This document shows positions 56,931 through 64,000 of a stretch of 64,000 bases of DNA, in pieces. The translations under genes and the position numbers were made by a program. The stretch is from Lepiota brunneoincarnata (taxonomy: Eukaryota > Basidiomycota > Agaricomycetes > Agaricales > Agaricaceae), in assembly GCA_023014365.1 (NCBI GenBank), contig JAEBUN010000014.1, positions 310,001 through 374,000 of the forward strand. Reading direction: 5' to 3'. A model generated the notes under the pieces. That model saw only the letters and a program-made list of their open reading frames with translations. It was not told where the DNA came from and ran no database searches. Within the stretch, counting starts at the first letter, position 1, and each line of letters starts with the position of its first letter.

Positions 56931-57533
56931 TGTTTATTCACCCTCACCTTCACCTTCGACTTCTTCCCTCTTCACCCTGTCTACAAACCGAAACGACCCC
57001 CTTGCCACCGACTACGAAGAATCCAACAGTTCTGACTGGTCGACAACCGACTCCGAACCCGATTTCACACCCCCTCCACCACGGACCCTAAAAAGAAAAC
57101 AAAACCTATACCCCTCACTCGTTCACCCTCTGGTTCCGCACCGTACCCTACACAACCTACCGAGAGAGTTCAACGTCGAACAGAAGACCCAGGATACCCA
57201 GCACCCCCAGCATCAGTTCTTCAATCCCTACCTAAACAACCACCACCTGAAAGAACTGCCACCTCTACCCGCTCAAAGCTCGGGGAGCCGATTCATAGAA
57301 CATCTACCCCATCCTCCGGTCCTCAACCCTCAACAAGTACAAGAACTAGCGACAACACTTCGCAACAGAAACCCCCAAGAACATTCTCACCCCTCGCATC
57401 ACCACTTGGATCACCGGTACACTCACCGCCTCGATCCAGTTCCCCTGTACAATCCGAATCATCCGAAGTTAGCCCCACTACCGGGTCTATTCACACTTCC
57501 GACGAGGAATCCACAACCTCTGACATTAACAAT
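56797..57533 (+). CDS. Leader ORF / possible Gag N-terminal extension
   Basis: The frame beginning at 56797 (TTG, no ATG) stays open to 58563 in a different frame from gag. Its first part is Ser/Pro/Asp-rich with a repeat (SVDWDNAP twice) and DYEESNSSDWSTTDSEPDF. The gag frame is itself open from 57036 but without ATG before 57534, reading Ser/Pro/Thr-rich sequence. A longer Gag could be made by a frame switch or small intron between about 57030 and 57300, but no site was identified. Beyond 57534 this frame overlaps gag and is probably spurious, because the strand is T-poor. Confidence 0.3.
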
Positions 57534-58658
57534 ATGGCCTCCTCCGCAAAAATTAACACACCCCCAACCTTTAATGGAGAGACCGACTACTTCCGCCTCT
57601 GGAAGGATGCAGTACAACTATACATCGATGCAAAGCCAGGAGCCTTTTCCGATGACAAGACCAAGATACAATTCGCCCTTTCATACATGTCCACCGGCCC
57701 CGCCGCAACATGGAGAGGAGCATTCTTGGAATCAAACAAAGAACTTGATGGAAGCCAGACCCTTCCAACATGGAAGAAATTTCTCGAAGGACTCGATACA
57801 TCCTTCGCCCCAAACAATGTCCCCGCCGATGCAATGGACAGAATCCGCCACCTCAAACAGAATGGACGATATATCGATGATTACATATCCCAGTTCCAGA
57901 TACTTGCCTATCAGGCCGACCTTGGAGATGGAGTGGCGGCGGTCAACTATTTCAAGAACGGGCTGGATCGCCCCGTCGCAATCAAGACAATTAGCCTCAA
58001 TCCAGGAAACAAACTCAGCGACTGGTTCAAACAAGCTCGAACAGCATATCAAATACTACAAACTCAACGCGACTATATGCAAACTCGAGGAACTCCCTCG
58101 TTTCCAACGACTTCGCGCACTCGCCCATTTAAAGGGAAAAGAAATGCTTTTACGCGCCGTGTCCCACTGCCCTATCAAGCAACAGACCCTAACGCAATGG
58201 ATATTGACCAACTCGCCGAAGCAGTCTACAACCTCGACTTTGAGGACGAGCCAGATCTACTCGCCGAGGAAGCTGATGAAGACGAGGAGACCGAAGAAGA
58301 CAGACTCCACCAGTTGGTACAAGAACGCACCCGCGAAGCCCTCAATGCAATCCTCACGGACGCCCAAAGAAAGGATCTCAAAGAAAAGAGATGCTTCAAC
58401 TGCCGCAAGACTGGACACTTCGCCCGCGAATGCCCCACCAAGAAGACAATATATCGCCGATCCGAATTACCCCGCAATTTGGATGCCAGAAACCGGTCAA
58501 ATGCGATATCCAGAAGAAGACAAGCAAGCTACAGGAAAAAGAACTCGCTATACAACATACTAGAAGATGCAACCGACGAAGAAGTCGAGGACATCTACGA
58601 ACATTTTGCAAATGAATCCAACCACCCAGACGCCCCTCTGGTTAAGGATTTTGCCTAA
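57534..58658 (+). CDS. gag: Gag (capsid/nucleocapsid) of the Ty3 element
   Basis: 374 codons from ATG 57534 (MASSAKINTPPTFNGETDYF). Residues about 20-165 match a retrotransposon capsid core: YFRLWKDAVQLYI.., MSTGPAATWRGAF.., TWKKFLEGLDTSFAP.., YIDDYISQFQILAYQ.., YFKNGLDRP. An acidic stretch (DFEDEPDLLAEEADEDEE) precedes a single CCHC zinc knuckle, CFNCRKTGHFAREC (CX2CX4HX4C), near residue 287, then a basic region and an acidic tail. It packages the element RNA into cytoplasmic particles. TAA 58656-58658; pol overlaps the last codons in the -1 frame. Confidence 0.9.
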   Translation: MASSAKINTPPTFNGETDYFRLWKDAVQLYIDAKPGAFSDDKTKIQFALSYMSTGPAATWRGAFLESNKELDGSQTLPTWKKFLEGLDTSFAPNNVPADAMDRIRHLKQNGRYIDDYISQFQILAYQADLGDGVAAVNYFKNGLDRPVAIKTISLNPGNKLSDWFKQARTAYQILQTQRDYMQTRGTPSFPTTSRTRPFKGKRNAFTRRVPLPYQATDPNAMDIDQLAEAVYNLDFEDEPDLLAEEADEDEETEEDRLHQLVQERTREALNAILTDAQRKDLKEKRCFNCRKTGHFARECPTKKTIYRRSELPRNLDARNRSNAISRRRQASYRKKNSLYNILEDATDEEVEDIYEHFANESNHPDAPLVKDFA

Positions 58659-61600
58659 GGAGACTAGCCACCACGTCTAGCCCTCCACAAAGACCTCCTT
58701 CCCTTTCCTATTCACAAAATGATATTAATGTTGTAAAATTACAGGAATCGTCAGCACGCGTAATACATCTACCCTGTCGAATCCGAAAACACAAGTTCAC
58801 TAAGGAAGGACCCGAAAGCGTGGAACTACTCGCCCTACTCGACTCAGGAGCAGCAGGAAACTTCATTGACCCCGGAATGGTCAAACAACATTCATTCAAA
58901 ACAACACCCCTCGATCGACCCATCGAAGTACGAAATGCCGATGGATCCGTTAATGAAAATGGAACAGCCACCCACTACACGACCCTCAACCTAACGGTTA
59001 ACGGGAAGAATATGGAGATCAAACCAAAAGTAGTCTCCCTCGGAAGCCCAAGACTCATCCTTGGATTCCCTTGGCTTGCAGAACACAACCCAGACATCGA
59101 CTGGGATGCCAAACAACTACGCTGGAGAAACGAACGTTGGGACAACACCATATTCCGAGAACTCATCCAATCCATGGAACCCGATTGGATCTACAACGAC
59201 CAACTCAACCACATCTCCACACTAGAGCCCACAAGCTTCGAAGAAATCAACTTCAAAGCCTCCGCATCGCAATTCCTCGCCGTACAACACGGAGAAAAGA
59301 AAAACGACGACCCAAGAAAAGTCGTACCCAAGGAATTCCACGAATACCTCCCAGTATTCAGCAAGAAACAAGCCGAACGATTCCCCCCACAACGACCATG
59401 GGATCACAAAATTGAACTCAAGGAATCATTCAAACCAATTGCCATGAAGTCCTACCGACTCTCCCTCAACGAAGAAAAAGAACTCGACACGTTCCTAGAA
59501 GAAAACCTTCAAAAGGGATACATTCGACCATCCGAATCGCCAATGGCATCACCCTTCTTCTTCGTAGGAAAGAAAGACGGAAAACTACGCCCCTGTCAAG
59601 ACTACAGGTACCTCAACGAACATACCGTCAAAAATGCATACAACCTCCCCCTCATCTCTCATATTCTCGACAAACTCCGAGGATCAAGATATTTTACCAA
59701 ACTCGACGTACGAGCAGGATACAACAATATCCGCATACGCAAAGGAGATGAATGGAAAGGAGCCTTCAGGACACCCCGAGGATTATTCGAACCCACGGTT
59801 ATGTTCTTTGGAATGTGTAACTCCCCAGCAACATTCCAAACCATGATGGACTCATTATTCCGGAAGCTCATCGACAATGGAGGAGTAATCGTTTACATGG
59901 ACGACATCCTCATTCACGCAAAAACAAAACAAGAACTTCGACGCCTCACAAGAGAAGTACTCAAGATACTCAAGGACAACGATCTATACCTCAAAACCGA
60001 GAAATGCGAATTCGAACGACAACGACTCGAATATCTAGGAGTTATTATCACTCCCGACTCAGTTTCGATGGACCCAGCAAAGCTCAAAGGCATCGCTGAA
60101 TGGCCAACACCAACTACCCCACGCGACGTACGAAAATTCATAGGATTTTGCAACTTCTATCGAAAATTCATACACCAATACGCCACATGGGCAAAACCTC
60201 TCAATGCCCTAATGTCCAAAACCAAGAAATTCGAATGGACAGAAGAATGCCAGAACGCCTTCGATACTCTCAAAAGAAAATTCCAAAGCGAACCGGTATT
60301 AATGGTCCCCGACCGAGACAAACCCTTCGAAATCGAATGCGACGCATCACTATTTGCATCAGGAGCAGTCCTACTTCAACGCGACAACAATGGAGTTAAA
60401 CACCCAGTCGCATACTTCTCAAAAGGATTCTCACCAGCCGAACGCAACTATCATTGCTCCGAACAGGAACTCTTCGCCATTATCCGAGCACTCAAAGAAT
60501 GGCGCCACCACATAGAAGGATCATCACACAAGACCATCGTATGGTCAGATCACGACAACCTTCGCCGCTGGAGAAAACCTGAAGACCTCAGCAGAAGACA
60601 AGCCCGATGGATTGCCTACATGCAACGATTCGATATCGAAATCCGACATATCCCTGGAAAGAAAAATGGACCAGCAGATGCCCTTTCCAGACGACCCGAT
60701 CATGAACCCAAGACAAGAGACAATAAACAGGTCGTTGCACTCCCTGACAAATTCTTCACCTCAGAACGGCCACAACATATCCATATTATCGACGAAAATA
60801 CTAAACAGGAAATAAAAGAGCTGTGGAAGAAAAAGAAACAGACCGACATCGCCCAAGAAGATGACTCAGGACACCCACGCGTTCAAGGAAAGCTATTTAT
60901 ACCACAAGATCTACACCTCAGACGCCGCTTACTGCAAAGAGTACACGACTCACCCACCGCAGGACACCCTGGAATCGCAGAAACAACTAGAAAACTCCAG
61001 GAATACGCCTACTGGCCCGGGATGCGATCATTTGTCAAAAACTACGTCAAAGGATGTGGCGCTTGCCAACAATACAAGATCAATCGCCACCCCCTAAAAC
61101 CACCGCTTCAACCTATCCCTGGACCCCGTTCTACCCGTCCATTCTCGAACATCTCGATGGATCTTATCACAGACCTACCCCCGGACGGACCCCATGATTC
61201 TATACTGGTCGTGGTCGACCAGCTTACGAAGGGGATAATTCTAGAACCTACTGCGAAAACCGCCAACGCGGACAAGATCGCCGAAATTCTTATCAAACGG
61301 CTATTCTCTAGATTTGGCCTTCCCGAGAAAGTTCTCAGTGATCGCGACCCCAGATTCGCTGCCAAATCCATGAAAGAATTCTACAAACAACTCGGAATCG
61401 AACAAGCACTCTCTACCGCCTACCACCCCCAGACAGACGGACAAACAGAGCGATTCAATCAAGAAATAGAACTCTACCTTGGCATCTATTGCTCATCGAA
61501 CCCGAACAAATGGGTAAAGGCACTCCCACTCCTGGAATACGTCCACAACTCGAAAACACATGCCGAACACCAACATACCCCATTTGAACTCCTCTATGGA

Positions 61601-62314
61601 TCAAGCCCCAAAGGATTTCCGACCTCCGAGGAGCCAACGAACATTCCAGCAATAGGAGAGAAGTTTAAATACCTCGCCAAGATACGCCAAGAAGCCCAAG
61701 CTGCGCATGAACAAGCCAGACTAAAAATGGCTGCAAGATATAACCGGCCAGATATCAATCTAAAAGTTGGACAGAAGGTTTGGCTCGACAACCGCAACCT
61801 CCCAATTCAGTACGCCTCAAAGAAACTGGCCCAACGCCGAGAAGGTCCCTTCACCATAACAAGAAAACTCGGACCTGTAACCTACGAACTAAAATTACCC
61901 ATCAAATGGAAGATCCACAACAAGTTTCACGCGAGCCTCCTAATGCCTGCAGAAGAGAACGACACACATGGGGAATACAACACAGCCCCACCACCCGACC
62001 TTGTAAATGGAGAAGAAGAATACGAGGTCGAGTCAATACTGCGCCACAGAAAATTCCGGAACAAGTATCAATTCCTAGTCAGATGGAAAGGATACCTTCC
62101 CACCGAGGATTCCTGGGAACCAGAAGCAAACCTGGAGAACGCCAAGGAAGTCATTGAAGAATATAAAAGGGCCCACAAACTAGACAACCCCACCAATGAC
62201 CCAACCACCCAACACTCGAGCAACCACTCCAGACCTCCCAGAGCCAGACAACGATGGACGCCTTCTCATCCGGGAAAGAATCATATCCCTGGCGAACCGC
62301 GTCGAAGGAAATAG
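58646..62314 (+). CDS. pol: Pol polyprotein: protease, RT, RNase H, integrase, chromodomain
   Basis: The frame opens after a stop at 58643-58645 and overlaps gag by 13 nt in the -1 frame. Protease: LLALLDSGAAGNFID. RT: CQDYRYLNEHTVKNAYNLP, FTKLDVRAGYNN, FFGMCNSPATFQ, catalytic YMDD at 59894-59905. RNase H: ECDASLFASGAVL, YHCSEQELFAI, WSDHDNLRRW, NGPADALSRRP. Integrase: HHCC finger (H..GHPG.., CGACQQYK), core DDE with SMDLITDLP, LSDRDPRFAAK and QTDGQTERFNQEIELYL, then GPY/F-like REGPFTI.. HNKFHASLL. The C-terminal chromodomain reads YEVESILRHRKF..YQFLVRWKGY..EDSWEPEANLENA, placing the element among chromoviruses, whose integrases are thought to target marked chromatin. All catalytic residues I can see are present. 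The 3' end overlaps both downstream ORFs. Confidence 0.95.
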   Translation, partial: GFCLRRLATTSSPPQRPPSLSYSQNDINVVKLQESSARVIHLPCRIRKHKFTKEGPESVELLALLDSGAAGNFIDPGMVKQHSFKTTPLDRPIEVRNADGSVNENGTATHYTTLNLTVNGKNMEIKPKVVSLGSPRLILGFPWLAEHNPDIDWDAKQLRWRNERWDNTIFRELIQSMEPDWIYNDQLNHISTLEPTSFEEINFKASASQFLAVQHGEKKNDDPRKVVPKEFHEYLPVFSKKQAERFPPQRPWDHKIELKESFKPIAMKSYRLSLNEEKELDTFLEENLQKGYIRPSESPMASPFFFVGKKDGKLRPCQDYRYLNEHTVKNAYNLPLISHILDKLRGSRYFTKLDVRAGYNNIRIRKGDEWKGAFRTPRGLFEPTVMFFGMCNSPATFQTMMDSLFRKLIDNGGVIVYMDDILIHAKTKQELRRLTREVLKILKDNDLYLKTEKCEFERQRLEYLGVIITPDSVSMDPAKLKGIAEWPTPTTPRDVRKFIGFCNFYRKFIHQYATWAKPLNALMSKTKKFEWTEECQNAFDTLKRKFQSEPVLMVPDRDKPFEIECDASLFASGAVLLQRDNNGVKHPVAYFSKGFSPAERNYHCSEQELFAIIRALKEWRHHIEGSSHKTIVWSDHDNLRRWRKPEDLSRRQARWIAYMQRFDIEIRHIPGKKNGPADALSRRPDHEPKTRDNKQVVALPDKFFTSERPQHIHIIDENTKQEIKELWKKKKQTDIAQEDDSGHPRVQGKLFIPQDLHLRRRLLQRVHDSPTAGHPGIAETTRKLQEYAYWPGMRSFVKNYVKGCGACQQYKINRHPLKPPLQPIPGPRSTRPFSNISMDLITDLPPDGPHDSILVVVDQLTKGIILEPTAKTANADKIAEILIKRLFSRFGLPEKVLSDRDPRFAAKSMKEFYKQLGIEQALSTAYHPQTDGQTERFNQEIELYLGIYCSSNPNKWVKALPLLEYVHNSKTHAEHQHTPFELLYGSSPKGFPTSEEPTNIPAIGEKFKYLAKIRQEAQAAHEQARLKMAARYNRPDINLKVGQKVWLDNRNLPIQYASKKLAQRREGPFTITRKLGPVTYELKLPIKWKIHNKFHASLLMPAEENDTHGEYNTAPPPDLVNGEEEYEVESILRHRKFRNKYQFLVRWKGYLPTEDSWEPEANLENAKEVIEEYKRAHKLDNPTNDPTTQHSSNHSRPPRARQRWTPSHPGKNHIPGEPRRRK

Positions 62315-63410
62315 CCAACCTAACCCTGCCACCGATACCGCTGACGACCAACCAGACAGGACCAACAGTCCTTATATCATCCGGCATACCTTCCTTCCCT
62401 CCAACCAACCCGAGATACGATCCATCCTTCTACACGAAGTTCCCTTTCATATTACCGGAACCCGTCTTAAACGCAGTCCAGCGATGGTACCCCTGGTCGA
62501 CACCTGCTGGAAGACATTTACTGCTCTTCTGTATCACAAGCGCCTCGTCCACGACCGAGCAACAGAATTCGAAAAACTATGCGCCACTATTCTTTCTAGC
62601 GCAACAGAGGAACAGGACCGCGATACCATTTCTGCCATGTTATCAACCGCTCTCACCGAATTCCCGTTCGAGAGTCCGATCCCAAGCCCGAGCAATGGAA
62701 GCGGAAGTCAGGACCGCCCTATCCTACCTATCGGGACCACCACCCAACCTTCCAACCCTCCCATGGTGGATACGAGTAACCAACCATCAAGTGTTGTACA
62801 AGCTATATCTGCTTCTAATGACGCCCCCGTCGGGACTACCACCACTCACCTATCCACCACCCGAACTCGCTGCAATTGCTGCCGTCGATTCGGCCATATC
62901 AAAGCAGGATGCCCGCGCTACCAATGTCGATATTGTCGAAAGATTGCCCCAGGCCATTACGAGAAGCACTGCGAGAGAAACCCTTACCAGCATCAACCCG
63001 CAAGTATGGTACCTGGCCTGTATCGCCGCCCACGAGGAATACCAAGCAGAGCTCGATCCCTCACACGCGAAACCACAAACAACAATATTCGACACATTGT
63101 TGCAAGCACCGAGCAGCGCCCCGCTTCAGCCAGACCCCTCCGCACCCGAATTCAAAATGCCCCCGTCGTCATTCCGACCACCAACGCCACCACCACATCT
63201 GCTAGTGGAAGCCACCGACTTCCTGAATCGATCCTTCGGCACACCCGCCACCATTCACTCCAGAGAACCCATCGTCATCGACCTCACCCAAGACCCGCCA
63301 TCCCCAGACCACCAAGCTACCGAAGCGACTCCCCAGAACCCGACCCATACTTCGACTGGGACCCCATCGCCGAATCAAACATTACAGGAGAGCCTGTCGG
63401 ACTATACTGA
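62196..63410 (+). CDS. 3' ORF A: double zinc-knuckle accessory protein
   Basis: 404 codons, starting inside the pol end (MTQPPNTRATTPDLPEPDND..). N-terminal part with helical segments (FTALLYHKRLVHDRATEFEKLCATIL.., ISAMLSTALTEFPFE), Ser/Pro-rich linker, then a double zinc knuckle (62871-62970): CNCCRRFGHIKAGC (CX2CX4HX4C) and CRYCRKIAPGHYEKHC (CX2CX6HX4C). A basic Arg/His-rich C-terminus follows. The same double knuckle is found at 264-371 in the 3' end of another element. It is separate from the Gag knuckle, so it likely encodes an extra nucleic-acid-binding protein; the start codon could be reached by reinitiation or splicing. Confidence 0.65.
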   Translation: MTQPPNTRATTPDLPEPDNDGRLLIRERIISLANRVEGNSQPNPATDTADDQPDRTNSPYIIRHTFLPSNQPEIRSILLHEVPFHITGTRLKRSPAMVPLVDTCWKTFTALLYHKRLVHDRATEFEKLCATILSSATEEQDRDTISAMLSTALTEFPFESPIPSPSNGSGSQDRPILPIGTTTQPSNPPMVDTSNQPSSVVQAISASNDAPVGTTTTHLSTTRTRCNCCRRFGHIKAGCPRYQCRYCRKIAPGHYEKHCERNPYQHQPASMVPGLYRRPRGIPSRARSLTRETTNNNIRHIVASTEQRPASARPLRTRIQNAPVVIPTTNATTTSASGSHRLPESILRHTRHHSLQRTHRHRPHPRPAIPRPPSYRSDSPEPDPYFDWDPIAESNITGEPVGLY

Positions 63411-63825
63411 GGATATGTCTGATGAGGACATCAGACCTTACGAAGGGGATAATGTTATGAACAGTCCAGACCGGGAGGAACAAGAATTACTGTTCGACTT
63501 TACAAGATGGGTACAGGAGACTACAGATCAACTACGGGCACAAGAATACGAAGACGAGGAAGGGGAATACTACGCCGCCATGCAGGACCTGGCGAGAGAA
63601 GCAGGAATGGAGATAACCTTGGAGGATATACTGGAATACCCCGAGGACGAGGAAGATAACCATGGATCAACCGATCCAACCTCCGATACGGATGGAAGCA
63701 CCGAGAGAATGGAGAACGAGAATGGAGAAGACTCCATGGAGATACAATCGGGAGAAGGAGATTATGAGTCAGAGGAAAGCGATGGAACATCGCACAGCAG
63801 TAGCAAGAGTACTGACTCATTGTAA
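62254..63825 (+). CDS. 3' ORF B: accessory ORF reading into the 3' LTR
   Basis: 523 codons in a different frame from ORF A, overlapping it over 62254-63410. N-terminal half has globular-looking segments (YTKFPFILPEPVLNAVQRWYPW.., EAEVRTALSYLSG.., LPWWIRVTNHQVLYKLYLLL, SAISKQDARATNVDIVERLPQAI, INPQVWYLACIAAHEEYQAELD). A Pro-rich part contains EPIVIDLTQDPPSP, which resembles a SUMO-interacting motif. Then YTEDMSDEDIRPYEGD leads through the purine tract into the LTR ORF and ends at TAA 63825. Supported by the conserved LTR part; caution is needed because long open frames are easy on this T-poor strand. Confidence 0.5.
   Translation: MDAFSSGKESYPWRTASKEIANLTLPPIPLTTNQTGPTVLISSGIPSFPPTNPRYDPSFYTKFPFILPEPVLNAVQRWYPWSTPAGRHLLLFCITSASSTTEQQNSKNYAPLFFLAQQRNRTAIPFLPCYQPLSPNSRSRVRSQARAMEAEVRTALSYLSGPPPNLPTLPWWIRVTNHQVLYKLYLLLMTPPSGLPPLTYPPPELAAIAAVDSAISKQDARATNVDIVERLPQAITRSTARETLTSINPQVWYLACIAAHEEYQAELDPSHAKPQTTIFDTLLQAPSSAPLQPDPSAPEFKMPPSSFRPPTPPPHLLVEATDFLNRSFGTPATIHSREPIVIDLTQDPPSPDHQATEATPQNPTHTSTGTPSPNQTLQESLSDYTEDMSDEDIRPYEGDNVMNSPDREEQELLFDFTRWVQETTDQLRAQEYEDEEGEYYAAMQDLAREAGMEITLEDILEYPEDEEDNHGSTDPTSDTDGSTERMENENGEDSMEIQSGEGDYESEESDGTSHSSSKSTDSL
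63442..63452 (+). promoter_or_regulatory. Polypurine tract
   Basis: GAAGGGGATAA directly before the 3' LTR start TGTTATG, the expected plus-strand DNA primer. It is translated as part of ORF B. A similar AGAAGGGGTAA precedes the LTR at 612. Confidence 0.75.
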
Positions 63826-64000
63826 TATAAATAACGCTAGGATGCCATCAGCCAGGATGTGCATCATGGTCAGGACTGCGCACGACCAGTAGAACAGCCA
63901 AGTAACCTATAACGAGTATATAGTATCTCATAGGTATATAAGGCCTGTACAAGTAGAGATTAAAGCCTCAAGCTTTAATCTTGTTAACAGCGGTCGTTTA
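63453..64000 (+). repeat. Ty3 3' LTR, cut by window end
   Basis: 548 of 698 nt are visible, with no difference from the 5' LTR seen by eye, including the ORF, TATA box and hairpin. It ends at GGTCGTTTA, about 150 nt short of the LTR end. Confidence 0.95.

Larger units (their letters stand above)
55909..64000 (+). mobile_element. Ty3/Gypsy chromovirus, apparently intact, runs off the window
   Basis: 5' LTR (55909-56606), self-complementary primer site, leader with short repeats, gag, pol with protease-RT-RNase H-integrase-chromodomain, two overlapping 3' ORFs, purine tract and 3' LTR (from 63453). The visible 548 nt of the 3' LTR look identical to the 5' LTR, and gag and pol are open, so the insertion is recent and may be active. 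The 5' flanking pentamer is GGATG; the target copy after the 3' LTR should be the same. CpG-rich, unlike the old elements in the left half. Confidence 0.95.

Noticed and set aside
56797..58563. 588-codon ORF overlapping gag as a full-length protein
   Set aside because: It starts with TTG, overlaps the zinc-knuckle gag in another frame for 1 kb, and the strand is T-poor so stops are rare. Only its upstream part is kept as a low-confidence leader ORF.
59071..59415. Extra ORFs in other frames over pol (59071-59415, 60100-60399, 61780-62157)
   Set aside because: Shadows of the intact pol frame, with low-complexity Arg/Pro/Thr content and no motif.

Overview
The window is nuclear DNA of a basidiomycete fungus, almost certainly an Agaricomycete. 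Three things support this. Introns are short (about 50-65 nt) with GT..AG ends. The gene families are typical of the group: a fungal AIG1/septin-type GTPase with a Cys/His-rich tail, a 7-TM protein, secreted DUF5648 proteins, an NLR-type NTPase and a Tnp2/Plavaka-like CACTA transposase. The LTR elements include a Ty3 chromovirus. Most of the window is an accessory, repeat-filled region with very few intact genes.

Layout. 1-5.7 kb: the 3' end and LTR of one Ty3 element, then a heavily decayed second Ty3 pol. 5.8-9.9 kb: remnants of a GTPase gene and a 7-TM gene. 11-16.6 kb: an intact secreted DUF5648 gene between two diverged copies of a ~1-kb repeat, then a small minus-strand repeat-associated gene. 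17.6-18.2 kb: a 250-bp tandem repeat. 20.4-28.4 kb: two decayed mobile-type genes (an Agaricomycete family of unknown function flanked by palindromic repeats, and a CACTA/Plavaka transposase), each split by a solo LTR of the same family. 29.2-30.0 kb: NLR remnant on the minus strand. 31.6-40 kb: two further DUF5648 copies. One is split by a Copia element, which itself carries two nested solo LTRs; every insertion has a 5-bp target duplication. 41.9-45.3 kb: a tandem pair of minus-strand membrane-protein genes. 47.9-55.9 kb: a CpG-rich tract with at least four diverged copies of an unidentified repeat.

55.9-64 kb: a young, apparently intact Ty3/chromovirus. Its two LTRs look identical over the 548 nt visible. 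It has gag, a gag-overlapping pol (protease, RT, RNase H, integrase, chromodomain), then two long overlapping 3' ORFs, one with a double zinc knuckle and one reading into the 3' LTR. A 12-nt stretch just after the 5' LTR is exactly complementary to a stretch about 30 nt downstream of the LTR TATA box. This is the arrangement expected for self-primed (Tf1-type) reverse transcription.

The strongest candidates for something undescribed are the LTR-embedded acidic ORF, which keeps its frame and shows mostly synonymous change against an older solo LTR, and the dual-frame 3' region of this Ty3 element. The older elements show CpG loss, consistent with methylation-driven decay.
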